Source: Rotaria sp. Silwood1
Lineage: Eukaryota > Rotifera > Eurotatoria > Philodinida > Philodinidae
Direction of reading: 5' to 3'
Assembly: GCA_905250075.1 (NCBI GenBank)
Contig: CAJNOP010000034.1
Coordinates: 124,001 to 188,000, forward strand
DNA: 64,000 bases
Numbering within the stretch: position 1 is the first letter of the stretch; each line of letters opens with the position of its first letter. The notes beneath the pieces were generated by a model. That model worked only from the letters and a program-made list of their open reading frames with translations, searched no databases and was not told the DNA's origin. Shown here piece after piece: positions 58,900 through 64,000 of this stretch. The position numbers and the translations under genes were made by a program.

Positions 58900-61800
58900 T
58901 CATATGAAAGTTGTCCATAGGATAATCTGCTAATAAAAATGAAATAGATTTATTCCGACATCGATGTTTTCAAGCGAAGTGCATTTAATAAAAATGTTGT
59001 TACACCACAAATCCATACACTAAGCAGAGACAAAAAAAAAAACAGATAATATCTAGTTTTTTTTATCGTGTTACCATTGTGTTGCATTTGTTTCTAAAGT
59101 TTCTTCTTTTTTTTAAAATTATTTGTTGTTTGTTTATTTTCATCATTAGATTGATTTATGATGGATTAATTGAAGCAAAAACTGACGCCTATATTTTTTG
59201 AAATTGTACTCTTAATAATCAACCAACTCCAAAATTGTCTTTATATAAATATTGGTAAACAAATTAATAATATAGCTATACAACGTAAATCATGTCAATA
59301 AATATATGATATATATTTAATTTTTCTTGTTAAATAATAAAAGTAATAATTGTATAAATGATCTATTATCTGGTTCAATTAAATTTAAATATGATTATAA
59401 TGATTGATTTGTTTATTTGATACAGTTAAACCATGTCGTTGATAAAGATATTCAAATATTGATAATAGTGTTTTCGATAACGTACAACATGATATTATTT
59501 GATCTGTTTCACTACTAAGAAATGATGTTTTTTTTTGAAGTATATTTATATAAATTATTTCTGATATAAATATTATAAAACGTAATATATCACATATATC
59601 ACCTGTTGAAAATTGACATGTTAATTCAACATGATTTTGTATTTTATCAAAATATATTGATATAGAATCTATGAATGCAATTGAATATGGTTGATTATTA
59701 GAGCATGATAAAAGACTTTTTTCATAAATTGTATTAGATGTTGTTTCAACATCATTTTTAATTTGTTTCATTTGATATTAATCGTTATGTTGATAGAATA
59801 CTAAGGATAAGACAATGAGATATTTAATAACTATACGAAGTCCTAGAAAGACAAAAAAAGAACAGATTTATATTATTTCTTATTTTCTCAAATCAATTTT
59901 CATTTACTATAAGAATCATCCTAAAAATGTTACGCTATGGAAAAAACCCAATACGTTTTCGGAGTTCAGGAATTCAAACCTATAGAAAATTTGTCAAAAT
60001 TCTCGAATGCAATTTATTTCGAAATATTATCTTCGGTTGCAAATAAATAACACAATCGAAAACATCTTACGAAATATAATATTAGAAAGACGTCGTTTTC
60101 TTTAATTGTAACAGTACAAATGGCACGACGCAGAATTGTACTAATGTAGCTTAAATGCTTTCCTTTACGATTTGTATTACCTGAAATTCTGCATATTTTG
60201 TTTCTTATCTATATCGTTAAAACTCGTTCTTCTTGATATGTAAGTACAGTAGATCGACTAGTTTTCTATTTCAAAATATTTTTCGAAATTTTGAATTATT
60301 CAAAAGTCTCATCTATTACTAGCACATAAACAATGTCAAATTAAAAAAAAAAAATTTTTTTTCCTCTAATTGGATTAAAATTTTCATTATAGATATGTAT
60401 ATATTTATTTCGATAAATTAAACTAAAACATACCGGTGACATCATAAATGGTAATCATGTTTTATAAGTTACATTTTTAAGCATTTGTTTATAAATTTTT
60501 CTTATTATATCCATAGGACAATTAAGATTATTAAAATCTTTAATAATATCGATTGATATTGTTATTGATAATATTTATAAAATTCATGGTAAATATTTAG
60601 GTAATAATTGTTTATCTAATATTTGTTGGTCAAGTGTTAACATCGTTTTAATACGATTATAAACAATTAATTCAGCTAAATGTCATACAGATATATATAT
60701 ATATATATATAGTAATGGAAGAAATTGTTCAACTAATAAAACTAATACAAGACCACTTTCATATAAATGTATTCCTTCACAAACGAATAAATGACTTGCA
60801 ACTGATGTATGATGTATAAGACCAAATAAATTATGTACATATGTACATGTATCACTTTGTTCAAATAAAAAATAATAATAATAATAATAATTGATAATGT
60901 GTTGTTATTGATGTTAAATGTTCAACATATAATTCATGATGACATATTAAATCACAATAAGATTGTAATTGACCACTTATAGATAAATGTATTCTTGAGG
61001 ATGATGGTGTTAATATCGGTGATTACCATGCTTCTTATGTATAATCAAGTATATTCAGAATATGTGTCCATTGTAATAGTAATGAGATATAAAATGATGA
61101 TCATAATAATTTAAAAACATTCACTTACAATAGTTAAATATGAAAATGTATCAAGACGATGTACAGTTTCATCATGAATTCATAACTGACGAAAATCATT
61201 TACAATTGTTCGAAATTGTTTAGCCAAAATAAAATTATAGATCTTATAAAAACATAGGGATTTTAAAGTCAAATGTATTTCGCTAGCTCAGTAGTAATTA
61301 ATGAATTGCAGGAATGTTTTATCTTCAAATTAATGGGTGATATGTTAGTATCATATAGATTACGATGAAAGCTTAAGCTCTTTTGACTTTGATAGAAACC
61401 AGTTTTTATCTATTCAGTTAGTTTCTTCTTCCTAAAGTTTCAAGCCGAAATTTTTAAATAAAGCATCCCAGTTTTCGTTACAAAGATGACGACTTCAACT
61501 AAAAATGATGTTCCTATTGCTGGACTATCATATTCATGTCTAGAAATACACTATTATTTTGATTCATTACCATTTTCTATAATATACATAAGTACATAAA
61601 GATAATCATTCGTAATATTATGTCATGTAAAATTCGAAGAAGAGTTCTGAAAACAAAAACAAGAATAATAGTTGTTAAATTATAAATAAAATCATTTTGA
61701 ATACTTACTCACTAAAAGTTTCATCTCGTGTTCCATTAATTAATGAGAAAACATCATTCTATCGTGTTAATATAGCATCTTCAGTTAAATTTTGTACAAG

Positions 61801-63930
61801 ACATCGAAGTATTATATTTATATTGATTAACTATCGATTTGTAGATTGACAATTGACACGCTGAAAAATTTTATAAATAAAAACAACGAACATTTCTATT
61901 TACTAATGCTCGAAAAGTAATAACAAATAGATCAATTAGTCGCAATTCACCTGATGAGACAACATCAAATAGTGTTAATTGTATGGAATAAATATCCAAA
62001 AGTGATTAATCCTATTTGAACAAAAAAAAAGTAACGTAAAATCAGAAACTATTAAAAGAAAAATAACCTGAGATAAACCAATAGTAGCATGTGATTGTAA
62101 ATGAACAAGAAGTACATCGACAATTTGCCTTGAAAGACGTTTCCATTTATCATCTTCATTTCGAACACTATCAACAATAACTGTTAACAATCGTAAAACC
62201 TATAACAGTATAAATTCTATTATTATTTTTTTCAGTACATACACATGACATGAAGAGATACTTGTATTTATAATAATTAAGACGTCTAGTTTTCCTTCAA
62301 ACTTTTTATTGCCGTATCTTTTATCAAATACATAACTGAAGATTACTGTCTCTAAATCTTGTTGAGTCCTGGACATCAACAAGATGATTATTTTCAGATC
62401 ATTGATTCGTTGAAGTGTGGATGTGGATGCAATCGAGGAGAAAAATTATACCTACACACTCAGACCCTCTCGAGTTTCTAAGATATTTGAGACTTTATAG
62501 AAGGGCACCTTTTGTTCACTCTCATTTAATAAAACGTTTTAGGAATTTTAATTATTCACATAACTCGAATAAGAAAAAGATCATATAAAACTGATTCTAA
62601 TGCTGCCAAAGCTAAATAAAGAATTTTAACGATAATTTATTTTTCTCAAAAATGTTTTTTTTTGCTTCCTACCATGTGTTTCAGCTTCATGTCCACTTGC
62701 TAATAATGAATCATAATGTTTTATTAAATCTTGTACTTTAATAACTTGTTTTAAATGAAGTGTATCATGTGATAACATAACAAGAAATTCAGCAATACAA
62801 TAAATAAAATGTGATAATATATCATAATCTGCTATAGTTTCTTCAATCATTTCAAGTTCATAGATTATATGAATAAGAAAATGATAAACGAAATAATTAG
62901 AAATACAACGAACTTCATCAGCATCTAATCAACTATAATTAACACGAATTAAAAGTAATTGAACGAGTAAATCGAGTACAACAGTTTGAAAATCACTTTC
63001 ATTTGTATTAATATATTTTTTAAGACTAATTTTTTAGTTCAATAAAAACTAAAATAGAAAACAAAAAAAAAACAGAATAGATCAAATTCATTTTTTTTTT
63101 TTGTTTATTTTACTCTCGTATTGCACTATTTTCTATGGATAGATCACGATTTATACTTGATGCATAACGTGAATCAAATAAAATAAATTATCTATTGTCG
63201 AATACTTATTGTATGAATATAAGTTAAAGAATTATTTAATGCTACTTGTGAAGAAACATTTGAAGATTTTCTTTCAGCCGACAATGATGAAACGATTGCT
63301 AGTTTATGAAGACTTAATAAAAACTAAATTAAAAGAATATTTTTAAATAAATGTTGTGGTAATAGAAAAAATGATTTTCAAATTTCGAATTGATAGTGTG
63401 TCTTACAGATCGCTCACGGAAACTAGATGATTTAATATTCGAATTTCAAGATAGAACCAAATCAAAAGATCTGACACTTTCACAACAAAACTACTCTCGT
63501 TAAGATCATTGATATTCGCAAAATCAATTTTTCTATTACTATGACATTCTTATATTGAAATTTTCCTTCTCAAGGAAAAATCTTTCCAGAAACCTTAATT
63601 ATAAGATTTTCATCTAAAGTTTTATCCATAGATAAGTTTCAGACACAATACAACATCCTGAAGGTTTTAACTTAACCAATAAATAAAGAATACTAATAAT
63701 TGAAATTTTCTTTATAATAAATATTTACTATTTAAAAGAAGTTACCTTTTATGTACATTGAATGTTGATTTAAAATAATTAAATGTTTCTTCCAATTTTT
63801 TTTTGATAAATATTGTGTAGAAATAAGACTTAAAACTGATTTTATAGACAATAATGATCATTTCTGATGAATTTAATAAACTCTTATGTATTTGATAAGA
63901 TGAACGTATTAATTCGAATAATTTCATCAT
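58900..63930 (-). pseudogene. Eroded exons of a large helical-repeat protein, unidentified
   Basis: A series of minus-strand exon-like blocks with short introns. They include an exon at 63930-63742, LDADEVRCISNYFVYHF and MIEETIADYDILSHFIYCIA (about 62930-62680), LRLLTVIVDSVRNEDDKWKR (about 62195-62070), ILRCLVQNLTEDAIL (about 61800), CEGIHLYESGLVLVLLVEQF (about 60780) and SIDIIKDFNNLNCPMDIIRK (about 60530). The last segment is 59771-59385. The pattern is of HEAT/ARM-like helices, as in importins, exportins or other large scaffolds, but I cannot name it. Stops occur as TGA (for example LP-stop-IL, KT-stop-LPF), TAA and TAG, plus a shift at a TTA-rich run near 60880. Confidence 0.5.
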
Positions 63931-64000
63931 TGATGGATTATCGATTTAATGATTCAATGATAAAATCATTTATTTTAAATTTAACTATAGAAAATCGAAT

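Noticed and set aside
20040-63930. A changed genetic code (TAA/TAG as Gln, TGA as Trp), as in some ciliates
   Set aside because: Intact genes in the same window end at TGA, TAA and TAG and use CAA and TGG inside. At least one TGA replaces a conserved Arg, and SMG1 and the NACHT-WD gene are also truncated and frameshifted. Gene content is that of a bdelloid rotifer, which uses the standard code.
1-64000. tRNA genes or bdelloid telomeric repeats
   Set aside because: No convincing A-box/B-box pair such as GGTTCGAANCC and no TGTGGG array were found by eye; the GGTTC-rich parts are MITE arms.

Overview
The window reads as nuclear DNA of a small-genome animal, most likely a bdelloid rotifer. The reasons are very AT-rich sequence, GT-AG introns of about 45-60 bases, two copies of the F-box/leucine-rich family that is expanded in bdelloids, and recognisable animal genes (SMG1, ELMO, CDK2AP1, a NACHT-WD protein, a rhodopsin-type receptor). 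This is a judgement by eye; no search was run.

Layout. 1-8.6 kb holds five large, diverged inverted repeats (foldbacks of about 0.35-1.3 kb). They surround, and twice sit inside, an intact three-exon gene for a 639-residue fusion of a zinc-dependent medium-chain dehydrogenase and a short-chain dehydrogenase. 9.4-10.3 kb is a broken receptor gene. 13.4-14.8 kb has an intact four-exon gene of unknown function and the 3' end of a CUB/LDLa membrane protein cut by an assembly gap. 17-20 kb has a near-perfect palindromic MITE and an F-box gene with a piggyBac-like MITE in its first intron. 20-31.5 kb is a long SMG1 pseudogene lacking the kinase end. 32.5-35.5 kb is a nest of hAT-like non-autonomous elements, followed by a pogo/Tigger remnant, a second F-box pseudogene and more MITEs. 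41.2-46.4 kb is a NACHT-WD gene split by a hAT-like MITE. 46.5-48.9 kb holds two intact genes (a heptad-repeat coiled-coil protein and CDK2AP1). 49.0-53.3 kb is ELMO with in-frame TGA codons. 54-64 kb holds a Mutator-like MITE, a small membrane protein and eroded exons of unidentified genes.

Two themes recur. First, in the damaged genes the in-frame stops that can be judged fall where Trp, Gln or Arg is expected. Those codons become stops by a single C-to-T or G-to-A transition. Frameshifts are few and several lie in homopolymers. Second, the window is rich in foldback DNA: old diverged palindromes, young TIR elements with clear target-site duplications (TTAA, TA, 8 bp, 9 bp), and a hAT-like family whose members share ends related to CAAGGGGGAAACAG but carry different roughly 10-bp microrepeats inside. 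The intact genes end in ordinary TGA, TAA or TAG, so the standard code applies to them. No rRNA, tRNA or CRISPR array was seen.
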